Of a stretch of 48,185 bases of DNA, positions 24,644 to 34,168 are shown in pieces. The stretch is taken from positions 1 through 48,185 of the forward strand of contig NZ_JACBYE010000032.1 in NCBI RefSeq assembly GCF_013415325.1. The letters run 5' to 3'. Position numbers and translations under genes: made by a program. Under the pieces are notes generated by a model. It searched no databases. It worked only from the letters and a program-made list of their open reading frames with translations, and had not been told where the DNA came from. The DNA is from Sanguibacter inulinus (GTDB lineage: Bacteria; Actinomycetota; Actinomycetes; Actinomycetales; Cellulomonadaceae). How positions within the stretch are numbered: the first letter of the stretch is position 1; every line of letters begins with the position of its first letter.

Positions 24644-25564
24644 TCAGCCGATCTGCGGTGCGACCTCGCGGGCGACGAGGTCGAGGTGCTCGAGGTCGGC
24701 CATGTCGAGGACCTGCAGGTAGACGCGTGAGGCTCCGTGCTCGGCGAGCGTCCCGAGACGGTCGACGACCTCGCTCACGGTGCCCGCGACACCGTGCTCG
24801 CGGAGCTCGGCGGGCTCGCGGCCGATCGCGGCGGCCCGGCGGGAGAACTCGGCCTCGTCAGCGCCGACGCACATGACCAGGGCGGCGGAGTAGGTGAGGT
24901 CGTCGGCCGGGCGACCGGCCTCCTCGCAGGCCGCGCGCACGCGCGCGAACATCTGCGGGATGTCGTCGATCTCGGGGAAGGCCGCGTTGAACTCGGTGCC
25001 GAAGCGCGCGGCGAGGGCCGGTGTGCGCCTGGGACCGTTGCCGCCGACGATCACAGGGACCGGGCTCTGCACGGGCTTGGGCAGCGCTGGCGAGTCGGTC
25101 AGCGTGTAGTGGGTGCCGTCGAAGGAGTACTTCTCGCCTACAGTCGTGGACCAGAGGCCCGTGATGATCTCGAGCTGCTCTTCGAGCATGCCGAAACGCT
25201 TGGCCGGGAACGGTACGCCGTAGGCGGCGTGCTCCTCCGCGAACCATCCGGTGCCGAGACCGAGCTCGACGCGCCCGCCGCTCATCTGGTCGACCTGGGC
25301 CACCTGGACGGCGAGGAGCCCGGGGTGCCGGAAGGTCGCGGAGGTGACGAGGGTGCCGAGCTTGATGCGGCTCGTCTCACGGGCCAGCGCCGCGAGCGTC
25401 AACCACGCGTCGGTCGGCCCGGGGAGGCCGTCGCCGCCCATCGTGAGGAAGTGGTCGGAGCGGAAGAACGCGTCGAAGCCGAGGTCCTCGGTGGCCTTGG
25501 CCACCGCGAGGATGTCGTCGTAGGTCGCGCCCTGCTGCGGTTCGGTGAAGATGCGGAGGTCCAT
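24644..25564 (-). CDS. LLM-class (luciferase-like) flavin/F420-dependent oxidoreductase
   Basis: A 306-residue TIM-barrel protein of the bacterial luciferase family (cytosolic). The start MDLRIFTEPQQGATYDDILAVAKATEDLGFDAFFRSDHF and the SGGRVELGLGTGWFAEEHAAYG motif match actinobacterial TIGR03560-like members, usually presumed to use F420 or FMN. The substrate is unknown. It begins at ATG 25564, exactly 6 nt after TAGGCT, consistent with a leaderless mRNA. It lies between an unrecognised membrane protein gene and uraA, all on the same strand but probably separate units. Confidence 0.88.
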   Translation of the reverse strand: MDLRIFTEPQQGATYDDILAVAKATEDLGFDAFFRSDHFLTMGGDGLPGPTDAWLTLAALARETSRIKLGTLVTSATFRHPGLLAVQVAQVDQMSGGRVELGLGTGWFAEEHAAYGVPFPAKRFGMLEEQLEIITGLWSTTVGEKYSFDGTHYTLTDSPALPKPVQSPVPVIVGGNGPRRTPALAARFGTEFNAAFPEIDDIPQMFARVRAACEEAGRPADDLTYSAALVMCVGADEAEFSRRAAAIGREPAELREHGVAGTVSEVVDRLGTLAEHGASRVYLQVLDMADLEHLDLVAREVAPQIG

Positions 25565-25570
25565 GCGACC

Positions 25571-25576
25571 AGCCTA
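25571..25576 (-). promoter_or_regulatory. -10 box of leaderless LLM gene
   Basis: TAGGCT, then 6 nt, then ATG 25564. Confidence 0.55.
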
Positions 25577-25672
25577 CGGCGGCTGACGAGGCCCGTCCTG
25601 GCCGTGCCAGCCCCTGTCCGCGGCCGACCCCGAGGACGCGCCCCCCCTACGCCGCAGCCGCGCGAGGTGCGG

Positions 25673-26926
25673 TCAGCGGCCGAGGCCGCGCAGGCGACGG
25701 GGGACGGCGAGGTCGGCCAGGTTGAGGACGGTCAGCGCGACGAGCGCGCGTCCGAGCACCCGCCGCCCGCGGGAGCCAGGCGCCCCGGGTCCGCGCAGGG
25801 CGACCGCGGCACCGACCGCGCAGAGCACGGTCTCGGCTCCGGCGAGGACCCAGTACGCGGTCGGCCGCTCGATCCACAACCGCTGGAGGTCGTTGAGATG
25901 CCCGGGTTCGGTGGGGACCGTCGTCACCGAGGACCACAGCGCGCGGACGAGCGGCTGGGACTCGATGCGGCGGACGTCGGGCAGGTCTGCCGGGGGGAGC
26001 CATCCTTCGGCGACCTCGGCGGCCTCGACGGGCAGCCCGAGGAGCCGCATGAGCGCCGTGAAGGGGTCGTCCGCGTCGGCGTCGTCGAGCAGGGTGGTGA
26101 GCCTGTCGGTCTGCGCAGGGCTCAGGTCGAACTGCTGCGCGATCTCGTCGGCGTCAGCCGTCGGAGCACTGAAGTAGTCGTCGACGAGGCTCAGCACGCC
26201 CGAGGCCGAGTCGGAGCCGCCCGAGGGGTCGACCCGGAACCAGCGTGGACCCCACTCGTGGGCGGTGACCATCTGCCCGCCACGGACCAGGCCCATGCGA
26301 CGCCACGGACCGTTGCGCTCGAGCCCGATGGTCGGGGTGCTCGTGGGGCTGGTGACGACGGCCTCGAGGTCTGCTGCAGGCTCGACACCGGCGATCACGG
26401 AGATGCCGTCGACCTGCGCGAACCAGAGGTCGGCTCCTGTGAGGTAGGCGAGACGGGGCACTTCGGTCGAGCGGATGCGCCCGACGACAGCTCCGGCGCG
26501 CGCCTCGATCACCAGGCCGACGGCGTCGTCCCCGGGGGTCTCACCCGGGATCTCGAGGTCGGTCGCGATCCGGCACGCGACGTCGAGGGCCCGCGCGAGG
26601 TAGGCGGCGACGTCGTCGCTCGACAGTGTGGGGTACGGGCCGTCGACGGGGTTCTCGTCGGGGGCCCATCGGACGATGCGTCCGTCGCTCCAGCCGACGG
26701 TGCGTGCGACGACCCACTCGGGAGCGCCGAGCACAGCACCGTCCATGAGGTCGGCCGGGACGCCGAGCTGACCGAGCACGTCGGCGACCTCGCCGACGGT
26801 CGCGGCGGGCACGTGCTCGATGGCCTCGAGCGGGAGGTCGGCCTCGCCTCGCGGGTCACGAGGTTCCACGGCGATGAAGAGCGGGACGAGGGCGAGCTGG
26901 TCTGTTCCGGACGTGACGTCGTGCAT
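25673..26926 (-). CDS. Unrecognised protein with C-terminal membrane helices
   Basis: A 417-residue protein starting MHDVTSGTDQLALVPLF. Residues 1-340 are soluble and acidic, with no motif I can name (SPAQTDRLTTLLDDADADDPF, AEVAEGWLPPADLPDVRRIESQPLVRALWSS). Residues about 350-415 hold two hydrophobic helices (YWVLAGAETVLCAVGAAVAL and a second near LGRALVALTVLNLADL), so the bulk may face the cytoplasm. The frame continues upstream to 27121, and the added part would be four Cys-rich 7-residue repeats produced by a 21-bp DNA repeat. I regard that extension as non-coding, but it is not excluded. Codon use is ordinary for the region. Confidence 0.65.
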   Translation of the reverse strand: MHDVTSGTDQLALVPLFIAVEPRDPRGEADLPLEAIEHVPAATVGEVADVLGQLGVPADLMDGAVLGAPEWVVARTVGWSDGRIVRWAPDENPVDGPYPTLSSDDVAAYLARALDVACRIATDLEIPGETPGDDAVGLVIEARAGAVVGRIRSTEVPRLAYLTGADLWFAQVDGISVIAGVEPAADLEAVVTSPTSTPTIGLERNGPWRRMGLVRGGQMVTAHEWGPRWFRVDPSGGSDSASGVLSLVDDYFSAPTADADEIAQQFDLSPAQTDRLTTLLDDADADDPFTALMRLLGLPVEAAEVAEGWLPPADLPDVRRIESQPLVRALWSSVTTVPTEPGHLNDLQRLWIERPTAYWVLAGAETVLCAVGAAVALRGPGAPGSRGRRVLGRALVALTVLNLADLAVPRRLRGLGR

Positions 26927-26950
26927 GCTCCGAGTCTCACACACGGTGCG

Positions 26951-27067
26951 CGGGTCGCACGACCGGTCGGGCGGGTCGCACGACAGACCGAGCGGGACGC
27001 ACGACCAGCCGAGCGGGACGCACGACCGGCAGGGCGGGCGGGCACGACCGGCAGGGCAGGCGGGCAC
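26951..27067. repeat. Degenerate 21-bp tandem repeat, about 5.5 copies
   Basis: Units begin at 26951, 26972, 26993, 27014 and 27035, with a partial unit from 27057. Consensus: CGGG(T/A)CGCACGACC plus a variable end. Period 21 keeps the minus-strand frame open (SCVPLGW-type 7-residue repeats). It is located upstream of the 417-residue gene. Confidence 0.85.
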
Positions 27068-27127
27068 ATGGGTCTCGGACGCGAGGTCTGGCAGAGGCGA
27101 CGACGTCCCTGGGCTGGACACGACAGA

Positions 27128-27165
27128 GCCCCCGCCACCGACCCGGGTGGGTCGGTGGCAGGGGC
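27128..27165 (-). terminator. Terminator after LppX/LprG-like lipoprotein
   Basis: GCCACCGACCC (27134-27144) pairs with GGGTCGGTGGC (27149-27159), extended by GCCCC/GGGGC outside one mismatch. It lies 104 bp past the lipoprotein stop. Confidence 0.8.
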
Positions 27166-27268
27166 ACAGGTCTCGCTAGCTGCTCACCCGGGGTGCCACC
27201 GACCAGGTCGGCGGCCCACGGAGCGGGTCAGCGTCGATCGCGCACCAGGGCGCGCGTGCGGGTGAGTC

Positions 27269-28129
27269 TCAGAACAGCGGCTCGGTCGAGATCTCGTCCT
27301 CGCCGGGGGCCGTGATGCCGAAGTCCTCGCCCCAGCCGGAGAAGGTCATGTCGACCGTGGCGCCGGCGATCTCGCTCGTCGTGCGGACCATGCGGTCCTG
27401 GTCGTCGATCCAGTACTCGTAGGTGAGCTCGGGCGGCAGGGTGCCGCCGGCAGCCTCAGCCTGCTCCTTGAGGTCACCGGTCACCTTGGTGGTGTCCACG
27501 ACGACCGTGTACTGCTGCGCCTGGACGCCGTCGACGTCGACGGGCTCGCCGACCTTCTCGACCTTGGTGAACGCACCCTCGAAGCCCTCGAGGCTCTTGG
27601 TCGGGTCGAGCTGGCTCTCGATGCCGTCGAACTGCCCGGCGAGCGGGTTGCTCTCGTCGGCCGGGTCGATCTTGACGAACTTGCCGCCGCTCATGTCACC
27701 GAGGTTCATGTAGAAGATCGCGTCGACGATGCGGATCTCCATGGCGACACCCTGGGCGTCCATGGTCATCGACATGTTCGTGGTGCTGTCGACGAGCTCG
27801 ACGTCGGCCGAGATGGTGCTCGAGGTGCCCGCAGCCTCCGTCGTCATGTCGAGGCTGTACGAGCCTGCCTCGATCGTGGCGGCCGTGAGGCGCTCCGCGA
27901 AGTCGTCCGTGGTGAGGTCGCCCGAGGCCGAGCCGGAGTCGTCGGCCTCGTCCGCACCGTCGGTGGCGGCGTCGTCGGTCGCAGCGTCGTCGGAGGAGGG
28001 GTCGGACGACCCGCCGCCGATGACGGACGAGGTGTCCTTGGTGTCGGTCGAGTCGTCCGAGCAGGCCGTGAGGCCGAAGACGCCGATCGAGGCGACTGAC
28101 AGGACGGCGATTCCGCGTGCGATGCGCAT
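27269..28129 (-). CDS. LppX/LprAFG-like lipoprotein
   Basis: A 286-residue secreted lipoprotein. The signal peptide ends in LTAC (Cys about 23), followed by an Asp/Ser-rich linker of about 45 residues. The mature domain (about 75-286) has the alternating beta pattern of the LppX/LprG fold (AATIEAGSYSLDMTTEAAGTSSTISADVEL ... IVDAIFYMNLGDMSGGKFVKID ... QAQQYTVVVDTTKVTGDLKEQ). Mycobacterial relatives carry lipids across the envelope; whether this one does is unknown. ATG 28129 follows AAGGAG; the longer frame to 28261 lacks a signal peptide at its start. It is monocistronic, with a terminator downstream. Confidence 0.8.
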   Translation of the reverse strand: MRIARGIAVLSVASIGVFGLTACSDDSTDTKDTSSVIGGGSSDPSSDDAATDDAATDGADEADDSGSASGDLTTDDFAERLTAATIEAGSYSLDMTTEAAGTSSTISADVELVDSTTNMSMTMDAQGVAMEIRIVDAIFYMNLGDMSGGKFVKIDPADESNPLAGQFDGIESQLDPTKSLEGFEGAFTKVEKVGEPVDVDGVQAQQYTVVVDTTKVTGDLKEQAEAAGGTLPPELTYEYWIDDQDRMVRTTSEIAGATVDMTFSGWGEDFGITAPGEDEISTEPLF

Positions 28130-28476
28130 GTTTCTCCTTCGTCGAAAAGCTGTGGTCCACCGGGGGCCGGCACTGCCATGAGCAGAGGACCGAGAGACGT
28201 GGCCGGCTGCGGTCTGGCTCGCAGGGTGTGCACCCGGTCGTCTCCTGGGGGGTGTCTTCACAGTAGCCGGGGAGGCGCTGACGAGGGGCGGCTCGCGATG
28301 GGCAGAAGTGCCTGGGGAGAGGTCCCCGGCGGGCGGCGACGGAGGCGTCGGGACGCGTCAGACTGCCCCGGTCAACCCGGGGTCGTGCGGTCCGCGGGAG
28401 GCCGTGCGGCGAGGCGAGCGGAGGCGAGGGACTGAGCCGGGCCGGTCTCGCCTGGGCGACGGGTGGAGAGACAGCA
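28130..28476. other. 347-bp intergenic region, no gene seen
   Basis: Divides the lipoprotein gene from the tRNA-Ser(CGA) terminator. The lipoprotein promoter should be here, but I see no clear -10/-35 pair. ORFs crossing it lack ribosome sites and normal codon use. Confidence 0.5.
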
Positions 28477-28520
28477 AGAGCGGCTGCTCCTGTCGATCTC
28501 TCGACGGGTGCAGCCGCTCT
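28477..28520 (-). terminator. Terminator after tRNA-Ser(CGA)
   Basis: AGAGCGGCTGC (28477-28487) pairs with GCAGCCGCTCT (28510-28520), and inside GTCGA pairs with TCGAC. It lies 8 bp beyond the tRNA 3' end. Confidence 0.88.
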
Positions 28521-28528
28521 CACGGTGG

Positions 28529-28615
28529 CGGTAGCGGTGAGATTCGAACTCACGGTGGACTTTCACCCACACACGCTTTCGAGGCGTGCTCCTTAGGCCG
28601 CTCGGACACGCTACC
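28529..28615 (-). tRNA. tRNA-Ser (anticodon CGA)
   Basis: On the minus strand GGTAGCG pairs with CGCTACC, then discriminator G. The anticodon loop CCTCGAAAG gives CGA (reads UCG). A long variable arm and the T-loop GTTCGAATC are present. The length is 87 nt; CCA is not encoded. Confidence 0.95.
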
Positions 28616-28684
28616 TCGCGCTGAACAGTACCTGGTGGAGCGCCGATCGGTAAAATCGCCTCTGCTCGCGGGCCTGCTGAGCCC

Positions 28685-30244
<1,560 letters not shown>

Positions 30245-30251
30245 GGCTCTC

Positions 30252-30257
30252 AACCTA
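30252..30257 (-). promoter_or_regulatory. -10 box of leaderless POT transporter gene
   Basis: TAGGTT, then 7 nt, then ATG 30244. Confidence 0.55.
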
Positions 30258-30386
30258 CGCTTTTGGTGCAGGACCACCCGGTGACCATGGTCCTGCGGCT
30301 CGGCCGCAGACCGTGCAGGTCGTCCCGGTGCGGCCCCTCTCGTCACTGTCCGCCCCCTTGACGGCCCGTGCCACCGCAGATAGTTT

Positions 30387-30413
30387 CTACATCGTTGTAC
30401 TACGACGATGTAG
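30387..30413 (+). promoter_or_regulatory. Operator palindrome upstream of GH43 gene
   Basis: Perfect 9-bp arms CTACATCGT (30387-30395) and ACGATGTAG (30405-30413) with a 9-bp spacer, in an AT-richer patch 45 bp before the GTG start. It fits a dimeric sugar-responsive repressor (LacI or similar), but no regulator gene is adjacent. Confidence 0.65.
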
Positions 30414-30457
30414 GCCACGGCGGTCGACGACGACCGCACGACAGATCGGACCTTCGC

Positions 30458-32251
30458 GTGCACCACAGACTCCGGCGGTCGACCGCCACCCTGATCACCG
30501 CAGCCGCCCTGGCCCTCGGGCCCGTCGCGCTCGCCGCGCCGGGCTGGGCGGCCGGACCTACGGCCGCTCCCGCCGCCCAGCCCGTGGCCGCCGTCGCCGC
30601 CGAGCCTGCGGACGACCCCCTGGGAGGCAAGACTCTCGTCGGCGAGACCTCGCCGATCCACGACCCCGCCCTGGTCGTGGACGACGACGGCACCTGGTAC
30701 GCCTTCTCGACAGGACGGGTCGGCCGGGAGAACGGCGGGACCATCCAGATCGCCACCTCCCACGACGACGGCACCACCTGGGAGTACGCCGGGACGGTCT
30801 GGGACGAGATCCCTGCGTGGATCGACGAGCACTTCGCCGACGGGGCGCTGCCCGACAACCTCTGGGCCCCCGAGGTGTACGAGCACGACGGCACGTACTA
30901 CCTCTACTACTCGGCGTCACGCTTCGGGACCGACGACTCGCTCACCGCGCTCGCGACCAACGTGACGCTCGACCCGGCCGACCCCGACTACGAGTGGGTC
31001 GACCAGGGTCTCGTGGTCGAGTCCCCGGTCTCCGGGCTCCCGGGCGACGTGAGGTTCAACGCGATCGACGCGGGGATCGTCGAGGACGAGGCAGGGAACC
31101 CCTTCATGGCGATCGGGTCGTTCTGGTACGGGATCTTCCTCGTGCCGCTCGAGTGGCCGAGCGGCAAGCCCGTCGACGGCTGGCAGGCGCAGACCGTCAA
31201 CATCGCCGACAGGTTCATGCCGGGCAACCCGGTCGAGGCGCCGTACATCACGCACCGCGACGGCTACTACTACCTCTTCGTGTCCTTCGGTGCGTGCTGC
31301 CAGGGAGCCGACTCGACCTACGAGGTCGCCGTCGGACGCTCCGAGTCCGTCACCGGGCCCTACCTGGACCGCGAGGGCAAGGACATGTACGGAGGCGGCG
31401 GCACCATCCTGCTCGAGGAGCACGGCGCCGTCGTCGGGCCCGGCGGGCAGTCGGTCTTCGGCGACTACCTGGCCTTCCACTACTACGACGCCTCGAACGA
31501 GGAGATCCCGTACTTCCCCACGCTCGGCATCCAGCGGCTCGACTGGGTCGACGGCTGGCCCGTCGCCGACCAGCGCGTCGAGCTGCCGACTGTCGTCACC
31601 GGGCCCGACGACGTGACCGTCGCACCTGGGTCGACCGCGACCTTCACGACCACCACGGCGGGGATCCCGTCCCCGGTCGCCGAGTGGGAGACGTCGACCG
31701 ACGGAGGATCCACGTGGACCGCGGTCGACGAGCAGCCGCGGACGGTGCCTGCGGGGGCAGCGCCTGTCGCTGCGGGCGGTGGGACCTCAGACGGGGACCC
31801 GGCGCTCGCCGCGGCTGCCGACGGTGTCGCGACCTCGACCCTCGAGCTCCCCGTCGCCAGCGCCGAGCAGGACGGGACGCTCGTGCGGGCCCGGGTGACC
31901 AACGCGCACGGGACCGCAGCCACCGCGACAGCGACCCTCGCCGTCGCTGCACCGCAGCCGCCTGTCATGCCTGGCGAGCCTGCGCCTGAGGTGCCCGGGC
32001 CGACGGACAGCCCGGTTCCTGGACCTGGCGACGGAGCAGCCGTCCCGCCCGCACCGGCGACAGGTGAGGGCGCGGCCTCCGGGCAGGCGGGCACAGGCCA
32101 GGCCGGCGTGCGCCAGCAGGCCGGGTCGACGCGGACCGGCGCCCTCGCCGAGACGGGCACCTCGCCGGCGCAGGCCGTGGCAGGAGCCCTCGGCCTCGGG
32201 CTGCTGGGCGCTGCCGCCGTGGTCCTCGCGCGCCGACGGGACCGGGCCTGA
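30458..32251 (+). CDS. Secreted, wall-anchored GH43 glycosidase (arabinan endo-1,5-arabinosidase-like)
   Basis: A 597-residue extracellular enzyme. A signal peptide (VHHRLRRST... AALALGPVALAAPGWAA) is followed by a five-bladed GH43 domain (about 50-375): catalytic base Asp69 in SPIHDPALV, pKa-modulating Asp204 in FNAIDAG, and candidate acid Glu260 in VEAPYITH. The NLWAPEVYEHDGTYYLYYS segment is typical of arabinanases. An Ig-like domain (about 380-500) precedes a Pro/Gly linker and a sorting signal LAETG (563-567), hydrophobic helix and RRRDR tail, as for class E sortase substrates. I use GTG 30458, since starting at 30368 would put the operator in the gene and spoil the signal peptide. Exact glycan specificity is inferred. 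Confidence 0.85.
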   Translation: MHHRLRRSTATLITAAALALGPVALAAPGWAAGPTAAPAAQPVAAVAAEPADDPLGGKTLVGETSPIHDPALVVDDDGTWYAFSTGRVGRENGGTIQIATSHDDGTTWEYAGTVWDEIPAWIDEHFADGALPDNLWAPEVYEHDGTYYLYYSASRFGTDDSLTALATNVTLDPADPDYEWVDQGLVVESPVSGLPGDVRFNAIDAGIVEDEAGNPFMAIGSFWYGIFLVPLEWPSGKPVDGWQAQTVNIADRFMPGNPVEAPYITHRDGYYYLFVSFGACCQGADSTYEVAVGRSESVTGPYLDREGKDMYGGGGTILLEEHGAVVGPGGQSVFGDYLAFHYYDASNEEIPYFPTLGIQRLDWVDGWPVADQRVELPTVVTGPDDVTVAPGSTATFTTTTAGIPSPVAEWETSTDGGSTWTAVDEQPRTVPAGAAPVAAGGGTSDGDPALAAAADGVATSTLELPVASAEQDGTLVRARVTNAHGTAATATATLAVAAPQPPVMPGEPAPEVPGPTDSPVPGPGDGAAVPPAPATGEGAASGQAGTGQAGVRQQAGSTRTGALAETGTSPAQAVAGALGLGLLGAAAVVLARRRDRA

Positions 32252-32285
32252 CCCCTCGGTGCCCGGGACGGCGACCGCACTGCGC

Positions 32286-32377
32286 CGACGTCCTCCGCGG
32301 AGCCGACGTCCTCCGCGGAGCTGACGTCCTCCGCGGGGCTGACGTCCTCCGAGCGCGCCGGTGTCCTCCGAGGGCGC
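32286..32377. repeat. Degenerate 18-19-bp tandem repeat, about 5 copies
   Basis: Units CGACGTCCTCCGCGGAGC at 32286 and 32304 are identical. Those at 32322, 32340 and 32359 diverge progressively, and a degenerate sixth may run on to about 32400. Core: GACGTCCTCCG. It lies between the GH43 stop and the sirtuin promoter. Minus-strand reading gives EDVxxA repeats. Confidence 0.88.
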
Positions 32378-32430
32378 AGGTGTTCTCGGAGGGCCGAAGG
32401 ATCTCGGAGGCCGCACGGCCCGTGCGGTCG

Positions 32431-32436
32431 TAGCCT
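32431..32436 (+). promoter_or_regulatory. -10 box of leaderless sirtuin gene
   Basis: TAGCCT, then 6 nt, then GTG 32443. GGAGAG lies too close to act as a normal Shine-Dalgarno sequence. Confidence 0.55.
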
Positions 32437-32442
32437 GGAGAG

Positions 32443-33474
32443 GTGGACCATGCACAGCCCGAGACACCCTCATCCCCCTCCCTCGCAGACCAGCCGCTCG
32501 CCTCGAGCGCCGTCGACGCCGCCGAGCTCCCGCAGGACGCGACGCCAGCCGCCGCCGGAGGTGGTCGTGGCCCGCGCTCGGCTCCGAGCGAGGTGCCCGA
32601 GCAGCGACAGTCCCGACCGTCGCCGCGCCGCGACCACCCGGACCCGTCGGAGCAGGACCTCGCCGCGCTCGTCGACCTCGTCCGTGGCCGGCGGGTCGCC
32701 GTGCTGACAGGCGCCGGTGTCTCGACCGACTCCGGCATCCCCGACTACCGCGGCCCGGACTCGCCCCCGCGCAACCCGATGACGTACCAGCAGTTCATCG
32801 GTGACGAGGCGTTCCGTCGCCACTACTGGGCCCGCAACCACGTCGGGTGGCGGCACGTCGAGCGCACCAGCCCCAACGCCGGGCACCGGGCGCTCACCCG
32901 TCTCGAGCAGGCGGGCCTGCTCACCGGGATCATCACGCAGAACGTGGACACCCTGCACGTCGTCGCCGGCTCGACGACGGTCGTCGACCTGCACGGCAGC
33001 TTCGACAGGGTGGTCTGCCTCGACTGCGGGCACGTCGTGTCCCGCGAGTCTCTCGCGGAGCGCCTCGAGGCGGCGAACCCCGGCTTCGTCGAGTCGATCG
33101 GCGACGTCGCGGACATCGAGATCGCACCCGACGCCGACGCCGTGATCGAGACCACGGCCCACTTCCGCCCCGTCGCCTGCGAGGTCTGCGGCGGCACCCT
33201 CAAGCCCGACATCGTGTACTTCGGCGAGATGGTGCCCAAGGCGCGGGTCGCACGAGCCTTCGAGATCGTCGACGAGGCCGACGTGCTGCTGGTCGCGGGC
33301 TCGTCGTTGACGGTCCACTCGGGCCTGAGGTTCGTCAAGCACGCGGCGAAGGCAGGTACGCCCGTGGTGATCGTCAACCGCGGCGAGACGCGCGGTGACC
33401 CGCTCGCGACGCTCACCATCGACGCGGGCGCGACCCAGACCCTCGAGGCGCTCGCCGAGGCGCTGCTCGACTAG
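32443..33474 (+). CDS. NAD-dependent protein deacetylase, Sir2 family (class II-like)
   Basis: A 343-residue sirtuin that removes acyl groups from protein lysines using NAD. Visible motifs: GAGVSTDSGIPDYRG (90-104), TQNVDTLH (165-172), catalytic His184 in DLHGSF, zinc Cys pairs 192/195 and 246/249, and GSSLTVHSGL plus VIVNRGET near the end. The DYRGPDS...PMTYQQF version is of the SIRT4-like class II. Residues 1-70 are a low-complexity, probably disordered extension. That extension depends on GTG 32443, which is supported by TAGCCT 6 nt upstream; a start nearer the domain is possible. It converges on tadA with a 36-bp gap. Confidence 0.9.
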   Translation: MDHAQPETPSSPSLADQPLASSAVDAAELPQDATPAAAGGGRGPRSAPSEVPEQRQSRPSPRRDHPDPSEQDLAALVDLVRGRRVAVLTGAGVSTDSGIPDYRGPDSPPRNPMTYQQFIGDEAFRRHYWARNHVGWRHVERTSPNAGHRALTRLEQAGLLTGIITQNVDTLHVVAGSTTVVDLHGSFDRVVCLDCGHVVSRESLAERLEAANPGFVESIGDVADIEIAPDADAVIETTAHFRPVACEVCGGTLKPDIVYFGEMVPKARVARAFEIVDEADVLLVAGSSLTVHSGLRFVKHAAKAGTPVVIVNRGETRGDPLATLTIDAGATQTLEALAEALLD

Positions 33475-33510
33475 GCCCCGTCTCGCGATCCACGGCCAAG
33501 GCCGCTCGAC

Positions 33511-34053
33511 CTACCCTGCTCGACCAGCACTTCCCGGCTGGTCTCCGCCGACGTCCCAGGCGTCGTCGCGCCGGTGCCCTGCGAAGAAGTCGAGCAGCAG
33601 CGCTGCGCACTCCTCCTCGCGGACACCGCCGAGCACCTCGACCCTGTGCGTGCTGCGACGGTCGCGGACCAGGTCCCACACCGAACCCGTGGCGCCGGCC
33701 TTCTCGTCCCACGCCCCGAGCACGAGCCTGGGCACGCGGGCCAGCATGGTCGCCCCTGCGCACATAGCGCAGGGCTCGAGCGTCACGACGAGGGTGCAAC
33801 CGGCGAGCCGCCACTCGCCGAGGGTCTGCGCCGCGTCACGCAGCGCGAGCACCTCGGCGTGAGCGGTCGGGTCACCTGTCGCCTCGCGGGCGTTGTGCCC
33901 GCGGCCCACGACCTGCCCGTCCGGCCCGACGACCACGGCTCCGACGGGGACGTCCCCCGTGCGCAGGGCCAGGCGGGCCTCGTCGATCGCCAGGCCCATC
34001 AGCCGGTCCAGCTCAGGGCGTGGCACCGAGCGAGACGGCGTGCGGGAGGTCAT
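33511..34053 (-). CDS. tadA: tRNA-specific adenosine deaminase
   Basis: Converts wobble A34 to inosine in tRNA-Arg(ACG). The 180-residue protein carries the zinc deaminase motifs HAE (His65, Glu67 in DPTAHAEVLALRDA) and PCAMC (Cys95, Cys98 in LEPCAMCAGATMLARVPRLVLGAWD), and the DVPVGAVVV segment. TadA is usually 150-170 residues; the extra length is a short N-terminal and C-terminal tail. I start at ATG 34053, 7 nt after TAGGCT, with no Shine-Dalgarno sequence, suggesting a leaderless mRNA. It is divergent from upp, an arrangement common in actinobacteria. Confidence 0.93.
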   Translation of the reverse strand: MTSRTPSRSVPRPELDRLMGLAIDEARLALRTGDVPVGAVVVGPDGQVVGRGHNAREATGDPTAHAEVLALRDAAQTLGEWRLAGCTLVVTLEPCAMCAGATMLARVPRLVLGAWDEKAGATGSVWDLVRDRRSTHRVEVLGGVREEECAALLLDFFAGHRRDDAWDVGGDQPGSAGRAG

Positions 34054-34060
34054 GGCGGCG

Positions 34061-34066
34061 AGCCTA
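34061..34066 (-). promoter_or_regulatory. -10 box of leaderless tadA mRNA
   Basis: TAGGCT, then 7 nt, then ATG 34053. Confidence 0.55.
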
Positions 34067-34156
34067 CCGGGGCTCGGCCCGGGCACCACGAGCGCGACGG
34101 GCCGTCGCCGAGCGGCTCCGGGTCCGAGGTCGCACGCAGCCGGTCGGGCGACGCTG

Positions 34157-34162
34157 TAGGTT
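34157..34162 (+). promoter_or_regulatory. -10 box of leaderless upp mRNA
   Basis: TAGGTT, then 6 nt, then ATG 34169. Confidence 0.55.
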
Positions 34163-34168
34163 GTCACC

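Noticed and set aside
24737-27265. 842-codon plus-strand ORF
   Set aside because: Antisense to the LLM and 417-residue genes, low complexity, no start signal.
30368-30457. Upstream GTG start for the GH43 gene
   Set aside because: It would place the operator palindrome inside the coding region and put 30 extra residues before a well-formed signal peptide.
32286-32377. CRISPR array
   Set aside because: Units are directly adjacent with no unique spacers, and there are no cas genes.
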